Shown: positions 43,901-54,620 of the stretch, piece by piece
Layout: each line of letters begins with the position of its first letter
Numbering within the stretch: the stretch's first letter is position 1
NCBI GenBank assembly: GCA_035222895.1
Contig: JAVYIG010000318.1
Span: 496,001-560,000, forward strand
Length of the DNA: 64,000 bases
DNA from: Strongylocentrotus droebachiensis
Taxonomy: Eukaryota; Echinodermata; Echinoidea; Camarodonta; Strongylocentrotidae
Direction of reading: 5' to 3'
Made by a program: the position numbers and the translations under genes
The notes under the pieces: generated by a model
What the model was told of the DNA's origin: nothing
The model's database searches: none
Seen by the model: only the letters and a program-made list of their open reading frames with translations

Positions 43901-46900
43901 CATCCGGGTCAATGCTGACCTCTGTGCCCAGTTCAACGCACTCTGTTCCATTCACAGAGGCACAGTCTGGCCCGTGGTAAGTCCTCAGTGTGATGAAGCA
44001 GATTTCATCCAGGGTTTGGTTTGCCTCTGACAATGTTAAGATATGTAAATGTTTGTCCCAGCTGGTGGTTACACCTATATGACGAAAAACAAACAAACAG
44101 AGAATAACAGTATCCCTACTTTATTTTAGAGAGAAAGAGAGACAGAGAGTGGAATGGTTTAATCCACAATACATTCAAGTACGACGTACTTGAATGTATT
44201 CTCTCAGATTGGTTTAATGTAAATCATGGCCACATTGTCTTTAAATTAGTATACATATAGGGTTTATGCTAAAAATGGTAAGTTGTTCTATTTGCCCCGT
44301 TTTTGCATCCCTTAATATATTATGATCAGTAATACTCTTGTTATACATTTAAAAACTAACCGTTTTTTTTATGATTGCATGATGATGGGAGAGAATATCA
44401 TTGTGATATCCACTTGACTGATACAAAACGAAAAATTAAATATACTCCATTCTCTGGAGTTGAGAAAGACGATATGTGCAGAGCCCTACGTGAAAAAAAA
44501 ATATTCGTGCCGATCGGGGTATTCCATACCACAAAACGTAAAACAATAAACACAAACAAATGAATAAATAACAATTTCCACTCAAAACAAACCAATCAAA
44601 GAAGCACACAAAAAGAAACCGAGCTGTCATTTAGTGACGATTCATGACTGGTTTTTAACCTCACAAAACTGTGTTTGCAATGTTTTGATTTGAAATGAAA
44701 GAAATAGTTATAAATAACTCTGACAACTTTATTTCATCAAATGAAAAGCTGTTTGTATCTCATGGTTTACTAATCGCATACACTTAAGGTTTAAAGTATG
44801 ATATAGAGTTAAATGGATGAGGGTGAAAAAGACACGATAATATTATGGTGCCACACTGTAATAGGTTTCATCCCTTGGGTGACCGATTGTTCGACTATTA
44901 TCATTATATGCAAAATTATTTTAACAAGAAATAAGTTCAGGTTCAGGGTCAAGTCTCATTTTCATTTTCAACAAGAAAATTACAAATTATGTACAATAAA
45001 TAAATTACAAAAAAAAAACATTTATCAAAGTATACAAAAGTGATTATACAAGTGTTCATGTTATTTTTCTTTTTATAGTTAAAATTAGTTATAGTCTAAA
45101 TCAAGAAGAAAAGTAAAAACAGATGCTATATACTTACATGTCAATTGAAAATGGAGGGATCCACTAAAGAGCATAGCTTTTAGAGTGTGGACCCCTCAAC
45201 AAATAATGTTATAACAAATTAACTCAACAATGAAAAATAAAAATATAATGATGTGTCTACTGAGACTACTGATGAAGAGGACAGGTATCAACATATAAGA
45301 CGCAGTGTGGAAGCACAAGGGTAGAATTATGAACTATGTGGACAAGATTATACGAAATAAAAGGGTAAAGTGGATGTAGGCCGCATGTATGAAGGACAGT
45401 GTATATGCAAAATAGGAAATACGTAGGATAAAAGAAAATAATGAGAGAGGCGGAGCGCGCAATTTTAATAAGCACTAAATAGGATTAATCTTGCGATGAC
45501 CATTTTGTTTATATAAAACACTAAATTAACTATTCGCATAACGTTGCAATACAAATAATTCCAGTTTTCTTTTGAAAGAATTGGCTGAAAGTGAATATTT
45601 TATGCCTCTATCAAGAGTGTACCAACATTTGGACTATCACAAATAAACGTGTTCTGTGCTAACAGAGGGGCAAATAAAATTCATTTGAGTGTCTAATTGG
45701 GTAATTGTGCACTGATTGATTGAAAAAACCATAACAATTAAAAGCTAAAGGTGGCATATTATCATCATTAAAAAAAACACCTAGAACAAAATCTATTGGC
45801 CTATACATGATTTCAACAGTTACGAGAAAATATATTTAAATAATAATTCTACTTTTTGTGGACACATTTTGACACAGAATACAATTACTAATATACATTC
45901 GTTTTAAGACGACAATTTTTCTTAGAGTTATGAGTAAGGTAGAATGTGTAATAAATAGGCAAAAAGGACAAATCTTTTTGAAGATGAGAAGTGGTGGTCA
46001 CAATGAAGACAGGACTTTTGAAATGTATATGTTAGGGAAATTAATTAATTTTATATGGAATTTATTAACTTAAATCACCCTAAAGCAAGATTTAAAGAAA
46101 AACGGTAGGTATCATATTGATAAGTGTATTTCGAATCGCAAAACACCACATAAAGATTACCTCAGAAAATAATGAAATACAGATATTCATTGATAATGGT
46201 AAATGTACCTCAAGAAAAATGCTTTTAGTTGCAAAAATAATACAAATAGGTTTGGTGAAGGCGATTGTATTTTTCAGCATCAGAAACCCAAGAATAGCCA
46301 AAACTAAACATACCTAGAAGCGTGTGCATTGAAATCGGCGACTGACGCAAAGTACCTAAAAACAGAATGCGTTCAGTAGAAAGAAAAGTTTAATGTAAGC
46401 TTAGATTGATGATTACAGTTCAAACGTCAAGAAAATCTAGGTTTTTAGAGACTTACGAGTTGTTGAAGCTCCCGTTTCCACTGGGCTACTGTTGCCCGCG
46501 CTGTTCACTGCCCATACAGTCAACCAGTACCAAGTGAATGGGTTAAGTCCTACCAGTGTGTAGGATGTCCCTGTCAAGTTCATGGCAGCACCACAACCAT
46601 CTTTCTCTGCCTGTGTGTCGTTTGGACAGTATTCAAGATTGAAAGTTTGTTGCAACCCGCAATCGGATCCCGGATGCCAAGCAACAAAGAGAGTTGAAGA
46701 TGTCGTCTGATTGTGGTCGACAAAGAGCCGTAAAGGTGGATCTGGCAAGACTGTAAGTAGACATAGGGAAAAGGATTTTAAATGGTTGGAAAAGGAAGCT
46801 AAGGCTGTACAGATTGTCTTAGATTCAAATCAATTAAGTTGTTATCTGTCGAAGAAAAGGGGGGAGGAGCTTTTCTCGAAAAGGAAATGGGGCCTTTCAG

Positions 46901-49900
46901 ATTTTAACATTGACTTTTATCAGAGGTGAAAAGGGGCATTTATAAGAAGTATAAGAAGCTTTTATTAAAAAAAGAAAAGGTCCACTGATCACACAGACAA
47001 TTTGCACATATAAGAAAGAATCGGGGCACGTGCCATAATTTAAGAGACACTTATTAGATGTGAAAAGGGGCACATATCGTCGGCCTTATGCCAAAAGGGC
47101 CTTAACTGCTTTTGGCCATTCCGAGATAATCGCGTTTAAAGTTTTGGCCTCTCTAATAATCAAAAGTTTGTGGTAGTTTTTTTGTTTTTGAAGCCAATTT
47201 CGATATATGTGTTAAGTTATTAAGTTTTACATAAAATGTGTTAAATGTGTTATAAAATATTCAGAATTTTACATGCTATGTGCAAAAAACATATTAGGGC
47301 CTTTTTGGCATAAGGCTTGAATGTAGCGTATTTATGCCAGAAGGGCCGTAACCTACTCGGCATTATGCCAAAAGGGGCGTAACCTACGCGGCGTTATGCC
47401 AAAAGGGCCTTGACCTGCCGTTATCGTACGCGCGCATAGTTAGCGCCCTTCTGGCATAAAGAAATTTCCTTGTTTCGCAACACCTTTGGTTTGCCAGAAA
47501 GCCCCTCCTACGGCTACTGGATCACAAAAACTGATTAAACTGATTAATTAAAATGTTAAAAAAGGTATTTTTGATATCTGAATATTTTTATTAATATAAT
47601 GCAGCTTTCGGTAAAGTTATTTTTTTTAAATCGTACATTTAGGACACCTTTTTCGTTGTTTATTTTCATCACAGTCCCATACGTTGACATCTGCGTATTT
47701 CAACGAGTCGGTCGCATTTCATGCATCCAAACCTAATTTAAATCTCACTCAAATTTCATGATCTAAATTCATGACATATACTTTCAGTGATTATTTTAAG
47801 TACATTGTGTCTATTGTAGACTAATCATGTTTTTAATGGTGTTTCTACTGATATTTATTGAATTAAATGGAAATTACGAAATAATCTGTCATTGATAAAA
47901 GATTTGCCGTGTAGGTTAAGGCCCTTTTGGCGTAAGGAAAAAGATGAGATACGCGTTAAGGCCCTTTTGAAATTCATAATTATCTTCATAAATAAATCGA
48001 ATTTCAACAAGTGAAGCACATCATTTTAAAGAGAATGTTGAAATCTACAAGGTGATGTTAATAACTCAATAACCCCCAAAATCGGGTTAAGGCCCTTTTG
48101 GCATAAGGCCGACGATATAAAAAGGGGAAAGGACATCTTTCTCACCAAAGTAAAGGGGCACTTGTTAAAATAGAAGGGGCACCTCTAGATTTAGATATGG
48201 ACAATCATGAGAGGTAAAGGGACCCTGATCTGATGTAAAAGGGGACACTTTTCAAACGTGAAATGGGCGCTTTTGAGGTACTTGAAAAAGTGTGTGAGGG
48301 CACTGTCCCCTCACCCCCCCCCCCCCCCCCCCCTCCGGTCACGCAGCACCTGCTGATGATTCCTTTCACCATCGCCCGATTCCCATTTTCGACACTGTAA
48401 TCTACCGGGGGGAAATGCCCGATATTCACTGTAACTGGGTTATCATCTCATTATCTAGGTCATAAAACCGTAGCAGTGTTACATAATGTTCTAATTTGTC
48501 ATCTCGGATTATCAATGGCATACTACTGTACTGGACAATGTGTTTTCCCGACCAATAGGGTATGATCATTTTACATAAATACGCCTTGGAAAGATAATGA
48601 AAGATTTACCAGAATATAAGAACGTTATAGTTGCGATGGCGTTCTCAAGCTTTGTCTCAGCCAAACATGTGTAGTTGCCATCGTCTTCTGCCGAAATATT
48701 AGAAATAATCAGAATACTACACATCAAGGTATCCTCTTGTAGAATACTGTGGTGAATCTTATGACGGGTGCTGTTGTTGAGTTCCGTGCCATTCGAGAAC
48801 CAGGTTATTGACGCTAGGGGGTTGCTATCTGATGTACATGTAAGAATAGCATCAACGCTGTGGTGACCAGTGGAAACCCTACAAACAGAGTAGTCCACAA
48901 TGGCAGGAGAATCTACACGAATGCATTTAGGAAGAAGAAAATACGTTCAGGAAACAATAAAGCAAGGCTTAGGAAAAAATATATTGTGATGGTATTCCTG
49001 ATTAGCGTAAGCAAATACATATTACAAGCGTTACCACTCTATTTTATTGTAAGGCGTTATCAATATATTATAAGGTTTATAAGTCAGCATGTGCGTAACA
49101 TATACAACTATCTATTTCAATGTGTATGGTATAGTTTAGAAATGTATTTGTAAGACAAGTAGGTTTTAGTAAGAAGAGAAATGATCAAACCAGGTGATTT
49201 TTGAGTAAAAAAAATAGCGTGTTAAAGTATACCTTGGCTGTTTGCTATAATCATGGATATGTAAAAACAATATTCGGCTTACTACAAAAAGGACACTACA
49301 ACCAAGTAATGCCATTGAATGTAATGTCCTTTTGTATAGGCAAGGCGACGTAATGTACCTGCCTAGTGATGAGATCTGTTTGAAAAAATGGGTTAGAATT
49401 ACTCAGATTATACTTACAAAGAACATGAAGAACAACACTAACACTCCAAGACATCATGGATGCAGTATTTGGTTGACAGACAAGGAGTTCCCCATGATCG
49501 CCAACCGTAGGTGTGAAATTGAAAACACTTATGGAATCCAGTCGATGATTTCTCTTCCTCAAGGACTGTGTATTAGAATCTTTGGTGACGTTTTTTGATC
49601 CAAGGTACCATTGGAAAGTTGGTGCCGGGTAGCCGTCGTTCGATGTGCAAGTCACATTTGATGAGACTCCGTCCTGCAATCCGTCTGTTCCATTTAGGTA
49701 AGGAGGATCCGGTGTTCCTTGTATTGAAATCAAAGTGTATTTTTTACGTTTTACATTATAAGCCCTAGTGACTTGCATATATACTGATAAAAAAATAGGT
49801 GAGCAGCAACGAGTATCTCATGTTCTGACACACGAAATTAATTCTGTAGATATCTATATCAACTTGTTAGAGCTATTATGAAGGTTTGTCACTAAAGAAT

Positions 49901-51043
49901 TCCCATAATTTGTACTTCTTTGAGAAATCATGGAATTTCGCATCTTGTACATGCCAATGTCAAAGTGTGTCGCAGTTTGTTCCAGACCCCATTCCGTCTT
50001 CTGTTGTGAATAATAGAAGATGAGGTACAAAATACTCACCATAGACGATAACCCTAACTTCTGTTTGACGTTGGTTTATACCAGCATACGCCACACATCG
50101 GAGAAGTTGATTGTGGTACCCCCTCTTTGGAATCAACTGCAGAGTGGACTCTGTGTCACGTAAACCTTGGTCGGCCTCATTCGTGGTAAACGTAGAGGTC
50201 GTGCTACCCAGGTTGTCGTCCGAACCAACAATCCACGATATAAGAGCTACAGGGCGAGATCCTACAGCCTTGCAAGTGAATGATGTTGCCGAGTCTTCAA
50301 AGACAATGACACTTCTTGTCTCTGTTAAATTGGTAGCTATGGATCCGTAGGCGGTAAGCTGGAGGTCACTTGGCGGTACTGAGTAGGAAGAGAAAGGAAA
50401 AACCCACGTTTTGAATCGGAGTAAGCTTCTGAAAGGAGAGATACAGAGATGAACTATTGCTAACAGTATGATAACCTTATACGAGCGGTTAAGGAACCAT
50501 GGGATCTGGTGATGTCCTTATGATTCCTTAAAAGAATGTACACAATACAGAAGTTTAAATATTGTTTTAGGAGATGTCGAATGGTTCATCCATTTAAGAC
50601 AATCCTCACATTTAGATGCATATTCACTTGGGAAACACACACACACACACACACCGAGCAATCATGGGATGATATCATTAGTAAGATAATCACCTTGAAC
50701 ATCTAGGCGGATGAACAAGTGAAGCCCATTATCCAGATCCCGATGCGAAGCCACACAGTGGACAATCTTTCCATCATCATCCCTGGACGGAGTTACAGAA
50801 ACAACTCTTCGAGAGGTGTAAGCGTCATCATGGACAGCGTTAGTTTGATCTTCCAGTCGAATCTGTACTTCTTTAGGAACTTGCCACTCCAGTTCTGCAG
50901 GTGGTCTTGCTTCTCGGACCGTACATGTTAGGTTGTGGGTTTGCCCAGATGTAATGCTCACTGATGATCCATTCTTGTATCCATCCTCAGACCGATCATC
51001 GGTGATGGATATCAATCTAGGTATGGCTGGAAAAAAGGAAAAA

Positions 51044-51088
<45 letters not shown>

Positions 51089-52089
51089 GTGAAGAAAATG
51101 GTCTAGGAACACGAGACGTAGCTGTACTTTACAATTTATTTACCAGCTTTCGGCTTCTGAGGCCTTCTTCAGTTTCTGAAGTGCAAACACATACAGAAAC
51201 CAATACATTGTATGAACAAATATACATGGAATACAAACTTAATATCACTCAATCATAGTCAAGCATCATGAACATAGCAAAAATTAGTACGAGAAATACT
51301 TCGGAATGTTTCTGTATGTGTTTGCACTTCAGAACCTGAAGAAGGCCTCACAAGCCGAAAGCTCGTAATAAAATTGCAAAGTAAAGCTACGTCTCACGTT
51401 CCTAGACCATTTTCTTCACGCGTACATTTTCTGGAACACCCGTTGTCATGTCAGAGTTCAGAATTATCGCACTTTTATATATATATATATATACATATAT
51501 ACACATATATATATAACTACCACTGAATATATAACTGGTCAAATTGCGTTTCTACCAAATTCTAGGACCGTTTTCGGACATAAACAAAATAAATTTAAAT
51601 GTTGTAATGATTTTGAATTAGTAATGATTCATTTATATTGTAATTTCGCACACATCACGACTAGATCAGAGTATCCAGATTAATGTTTACATTACCTGAT
51701 AACAGTACATTCAGTACAACTCCACGGCTATCTGAATCAGAAGATGTGAAAACAAAGCAATGATATATGCCGCTGTCATCCACTGTTAAATCCCTAATAG
51801 TTAGATTTACGCTGGAAGAATCTGCCCCCAAACTGTACTTTGGCATATCCGTGACAATTTGCTCCTTTCTGCATCCCGCCCTATGACATGTAGCTAGGAT
51901 AATAAAATTCCTGTCCAACCAAGACAGTTGGCGATATGTCGATGGAAGGATAAATGTGCAGGTTAAGGTGATATCCTCACCAACGACTGGGAGGATTTCT
52001 GGGTTCTGAATACGAGTAGAAATGTTTATCTCATATGTCTTAGAAACGATGAAGGTGAGGAAGAAAATTATTCGAAGACGTTCATCCAT
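40475..52089 (-). CDS. Ig/FN3 transmembrane receptor with multi-tyrosine tail (11 exons)
   Basis: Join, in transcript order: 52089-51696, 51026-50694, 50378-50040, 49717-49418, 48912-48610, 46750-46457, 46355-46314, 44074-43841, 43542-43390, 41821-41787, 40960-40475; 2,913 nt, 970 aa. Introns 1-9 are phase 1 and the last is phase 0; all are GT/AG and the frame is continuous. Layout: signal peptide (1 to about 18), five Ig-like domains (about 22-131, 132-242, 243-355, 356-455, 456-556), one FN3 domain (557-654), a 14-residue linker, a four-cysteine juxtamembrane region (669-746), a membrane helix (about 760-787) with CCMKRKK after it, and a tail of about 180 residues with YADI, YMDL, YMDY, YVNT, YSNT and YMEM motifs. 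It is a type I cell-surface adhesion or recognition receptor, with a tail likely phosphorylated on tyrosine. I do not recognise a named orthologue. Confidence 0.88.
41787..41821 (-). CDS. Gene 2 exon 10: 35-nt cytoplasmic microexon
   Basis: Acceptor TCCAAGCAG, donor GTAAGTG. It encodes DDENNSQPEGQV and changes the phase from 1 to 0, which exon 11 requires. This supports it as a real exon. Confidence 0.75.
42605..43150. mobile_element. TTAA-flanked MITE, copy 2
   Basis: Same tips as copy 1, flanked by TTAA at 42,601-42,604 and 43,151-43,154, 546 bp. It split a run of AGAGAGAGAAATAAA-type repeats in the intron between exons 9 and 10 of gene 2. Confidence 0.88.
43390..43542 (-). CDS. Gene 2 exon 9: transmembrane helix
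   Basis: Acceptor TTTGTCCTAG, donor GTATGT. It encodes DSPVEKQQQTQVSLPF, then about 28 hydrophobic residues (TIAIGVIASAGFILLISLGL and following), then CCMKRKKG as a basic stop-transfer. The double Cys after the helix could be palmitoylated. Confidence 0.87.
43841..44074 (-). CDS. Gene 2 exon 8: four-cysteine juxtamembrane region
   Basis: Acceptor CGTCATATAG, donor GTTAAAC. It encodes 78 residues starting VTTSWDKHLHIL, with four cysteines in LDEICFITLR, HGPDCAS, NGTECVEL and FGRGLCSK, and an acidic DPDDDPVF. It could be an atypical FN3-like fold, but it matches no domain I recognise. Confidence 0.78.
44168..44200. repeat. 15-bp perfect palindrome, 3-nt centre
   Basis: AATACATTCAAGTAC and its reverse complement around GAC, in the gene 2 intron upstream of exon 8. 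It is flanked by repeated GGTTTAAT words. Confidence 0.9.
46314..46355 (-). CDS. Gene 2 exon 7: 42-nt linker exon
   Basis: Acceptor CTGTTTTTAG, donor GTATGTTT. It encodes TLRQSPISMHTLL between FN3 and the juxtamembrane exon. It is symmetrical (1-1), so transcripts with and without it keep the frame. It is the least certain exon of the model. Confidence 0.6.
   Translation of the reverse strand, partial: VLCVSRRFQCTRF
46457..46750 (-). CDS. Gene 2 exon 6: fibronectin type III domain
   Basis: Acceptor ACTTACAG, donor GTAAGT. It starts VLPDPPLRLFVD, has LFVAWHPGSDCG (Trp of strand B), YTLVGLNPFTWYWLTVWAVN (strand F) and AGNSSPVE. This is a typical FN3 domain with an added Cys pair (SDCG and KDGCG), together with EYCPND. 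Confidence 0.88.
46860..47074 (+). repeat. AAAGGGGCAC-type array, left part
   Basis: Units such as GAAAAGGGGCA are like those of the hAT element at 25,207-26,808. The array continues at 48,118-48,300 and ends in a C-run near 48,316. It is interrupted by the TIR element 47,077-48,115. Confidence 0.75.
47077..48115. mobile_element. TIR element with TATGCCAAAAGGGC motifs
   Basis: Ends TCGTCGGCCTTATGCC and GGCATAAGGCCGACGA are flanked by TA on both sides. The word TTATGCCAAAAGGGC or its reverse recurs at about 47,085, 47,298, 47,334, 47,364, 47,394, 47,447, 47,928, 47,957 and 48,087. No coding frame. It was inserted into the AAAGGGGCAC array in the gene 2 intron between exons 5 and 6. Confidence 0.85.
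48610..48912 (-). CDS. Gene 2 exon 5: Ig domain 5
   Basis: Acceptor TTCGTGTAG, donor GTAAATC. It shows DAILTCTSDSNPLASITWFS and SAEDDGNYTCLAET (DxGxYxC), with N-glycosylation sites NST and NIS. It ends ATITFLYSG. Confidence 0.87.
49418..49717 (-). CDS. Gene 2 exon 4: Ig domain 4
   Basis: Acceptor CAATACAAG, donor GTAAGTATA. It reads TPDPPYLNGTDGLQDG, VTCTSNDGYPAPTFQWYLGS and VGDHGELLVCQPNT, then SVSVVLHVL. This is a C2/I-like Ig domain with Cys-Trp-Cys in place and several N-glycosylation sites (NGT, NVT). Confidence 0.87.
50040..50378 (-). CDS. Gene 2 exon 3: Ig domain 3
   Basis: This exon has no internal ATG near its start and is easily missed. Acceptor CTACTCAG, donor GTGAGTATT. It encodes VPPSDLQLTAYGS, then SATSFTCKAVGSRPVALISW (Cys, Trp) and NQLLRCVAYAG (second Cys), followed by VRVIVYG. 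The frame is open through all 339 nt and phases 1-1 match both neighbours. Confidence 0.88.
50694..51026 (-). CDS. Gene 2 exon 2: Ig domain 2
   Basis: Acceptor TTTTTTCCAG, donor GTGATT. Key residues: HNLTCTVREARPPAELEWQV (Cys and Trp) and DDDGKIVHCVA. It begins AIPRLISITDD. Phase 1 on both sides makes it a symmetrical exon that can be skipped or duplicated without a frame break. Confidence 0.87.
51042..51084. repeat. (TA)n microsatellite
   Basis: A run of about 21 TA units next to the inverted pair; a shorter one follows at 51,476-51,515. Confidence 0.95.
51084..51425. mobile_element. Inverted pair with CTGAAGAAGGCC..GCCGAAAGC core
   Basis: The segment 51,085-51,200 returns inverted at 51,305-51,425 (outer words GAAAATGGTCTAGGAAC and GTTCCTAGACCATTTTC). 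Each arm holds CTGAAGAAGGCCTC and GCCGAAAGCT. This core resembles the long-terminal segments of Penelope-like elements, which are often arranged as inverted pairs. (TA)n tracts lie at both sides. It is in the first intron of gene 2. Confidence 0.6.
51696..52089 (-). CDS. Gene 2 exon 1: signal peptide and Ig domain 1
   Basis: The ATG at 52,087-52,089 gives MDERLRIIFFLTFIVSKTYE, a good signal peptide. An upstream in-frame ATG at 52,143 would place 18 polar residues before it and is less likely. The V-like Ig domain shows ITLTCTF (first Cys), LSWLD, and VDDSGIYHCFV (DxGxYxC). The extra pair CHRAGC may form a second disulfide. The donor is TCAG/GTAATG. Confidence 0.85.
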
Positions 52090-52143
52090 GTTGTTATTAC
52101 GTCTCATTTCCTTGTATATTTCAGCATCGGAGGTGCGTTGCAT

Positions 52144-52963
52144 GAACCATCCTGCAACCTAGCATAATATCTGAAGAATGAAATAATAAACGAAGAGCAG
52201 TAACGGTTTTCAAAGACAGAATGTGTGGACGCAAAGAACAGTGAATGTTATATGCTTATTTACTTCTCTCTTGCGCTTTGAAAGTGAAAGCAATACATAT
52301 CTCTGAAGAACATAAGTGGGTTGTAAGCTTGAAATAATTATGGGTTTCGGAAACTTACTTTAAATGGCACTTTTGGAAGTAAATATTAATATTACGAGTC
52401 AATTACGAATGAAATTTCGAGGTATTTTATTTTGAACTTTCGATAATGTCATTTAGTTGTATACAATTTGGTTAATATATTTAGGTAGGGGAATAACAGG
52501 GAAGGTTATAAAATGTTGTACTTTGCACAAAGGGAGAAATATTTTGGGATATATGTATTATCTCTCACCTGTTTGGGCTTCATAAGACGTCCCATCCTAA
52601 AAACGAAGAGGACGTTTTGGTGTCCTAGAAAATTTGTTTTTCCAGTACTCACAAATATAATTTATTTTGGACTATCGCCTGTAAGCATGAAATGTACCAA
52701 CCACCAACAAAATCTTGGCTCAGAAATGAGGGGTCCCCCGTTGCTTTATTGTTGTCAATATTTTCTTCTACAAAGAGATACTGCAGTTTATATACACGCT
52801 CATTAAACGGCAAAACGTCTTCTTAAATATGTTATTCAACACACGTGTAAGCACTGGCTTATAATAGGGCGCGCATGAAATTCAGCTCCAACCATAGAGT
52901 TGGTTCAAGTTCAGTTCTTGAAGGTTTTATATTATCGTTTATTTTTTGGCATACTCCTTTACA
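52144..52963. other. Upstream region of gene 2
   Basis: About 820 bp between the first in-frame ATG of gene 2 and the next transposon. The promoter and 5' UTR should lie here on the minus strand, but no core motif can be assigned with confidence and no further exon was recognised. Confidence 0.4.
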
Positions 52964-53296
52964 CCCCCTTCACATACACGGATTTTCCTTACGAGTCCTT
53001 ACGGATCGCCAACTCGTAGTCAATCGCAAGTATCTGTAAATTGGCAACAGAGGTGTGTGGACGTCCTCGCGAGGGGGCTCTGATATTTGTTCAAAATTTT
53101 CACTTTTTGGGTCCGATTTTTCCAAAATCTTCTCGATTAGTAGTAAGATTTTGTGTTTTGGTATATTTTTGAGGGTGGAGAGAATCTTTATTTTGGTCTG
53201 ATATCTTGGATTTTGGGAAATTACTTTCATTAAAACGTGTGCTGGAGGTAATGCCTGTAGTGTAGCTTGTATGGTACTGTTACAGTACACAGCAGC

Positions 53297-54447
53297 ATGG
53301 ACAGTGACGTCATTCAAAATGGCAGCCAGCCTACTTCAACCGGCAGCAACGTGGTACACTCTGCAAATTCTACGGAGCAAACCTTTTTCCAGACCACCAA
53401 TGAAAGGAAGAAAAGAGGGAGGCCAAAAAAGAAGGATAAACAAGGAGAAAAAATTGCACCTCAGCAATAATTGGCTACAGGTGATAGAGGCACTGGGGTG
53501 ACTGGCAGTTCATTGGAAATTGAGGTATGGCGTTGCAAAGTTTGTAACTTAGATTTTTGCAGTGATGACGACAAGCTCATGAAGTGTGAAAGATGTGATG
53601 GTCCCACATGCATTAAATGTTTAGATATGGGTACTGAAATGTACGAGGTACTTACAAGCAGAGTATATGTCCATTGGTATTGTACAGCATGTGACAGACA
53701 AGCCATGTCTGCTATCAAAACAGATTGGGAGAAATGTGCAGCATATATGGCTACGCTTAACAAAAAGTTTGATGACGTGGAGAGGAATTTAGACCAGAAA
53801 GCAGACAAAACATCAATGGAAAAATTATCTGCTGATGTGATGGCTACACAGAAGGTAGTTGAAGGTGTAAATGCAGACATAGTCAAACTATCTGGTGGAT
53901 CGAGTTGATGCATAAAGAACCTGAAGAGATTGAAAAAAAGAAGAAAAATATCCTAATCAAGGGATTACCTGAATGCAGGAAATCTATCGCAGACGATGCA
54001 CGGCACCAATATAAGGATATAGAGCTAGATGATACAGTGGACATGTCAAATGAAGACATTTGTGACCAGCTCTTCAACAGTATGGATATCAATGTAACTC
54101 TAAAGTCTGTTCATAGATTAGGTAAAAAGAAGCTAGATGGAAAGCCACGCCCAATTAAGGTTGTACTTGAGAATGAAGAGGATAAGAAGCTTCTATTGAG
54201 AGGTGGTCCTAAAGTAAGAAGAGTTAATCCTGAAGGGGTTAGCTTTAACCCTTCCAAGGTCTTCATAAGTCCAGATATGACTATTCTACAGCGAGAAGAG
54301 GACTTCAAGTTGCGTGAGGAGCTACGTAGGAAAAGGATAAGTGACCCAAACTGGATAATAAGGGGAAAAAAGCTCTTCTTAAAGACTCAGGTACCACCTC
54401 GAGATCTTCCACCAGACAGAGTAGGAAGTTCAGGGGAAAGGAGTTAG
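53297..54447 (+). pseudogene. LINE ORF1: AT-hook-like, PHD finger, coiled coil, RRM-like
   Basis: The start MDSDVIQNGSQPTST is followed by the AT-hook-like RKKRGRPKKKDK. An in-frame TAA at 53,468-53,470 follows. Then come the PHD finger (CKVCNLDFCSDDDKLMKCER, CDGPTCIKC, HWYCTAC), a predicted helix, a frame shift near 53,905, and EKKKKNILIKGLPE with the following about 150 residues, which resembles the nucleic-acid-binding part of CR1/L2 ORF1 proteins. PHD fingers are reported in CR1-type ORF1 proteins. Such proteins coat the RNA and may guide it to chromatin. Confidence 0.82.
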
Positions 54448-54620
54448 TTAGTAAGAAGAAGGAATCTGCACCGCACCCAAGCACTGACAACACTTTTATT
54501 TTCGAAGGAGAACATGGAAGTACATGTACTACTCCCCATGATGGATCGAACCGCACTTACTGCACAAGCATATCACAAATTCGTAAAGGAAAATAATTCA
54601 ATCCACTCAAGGTTGTACAC

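Noticed and set aside
48860-49153. Plus-strand frame of 97 codons
   Set aside because: It overlaps the Ig domain 5 exon in antisense and runs into AT-rich intron.
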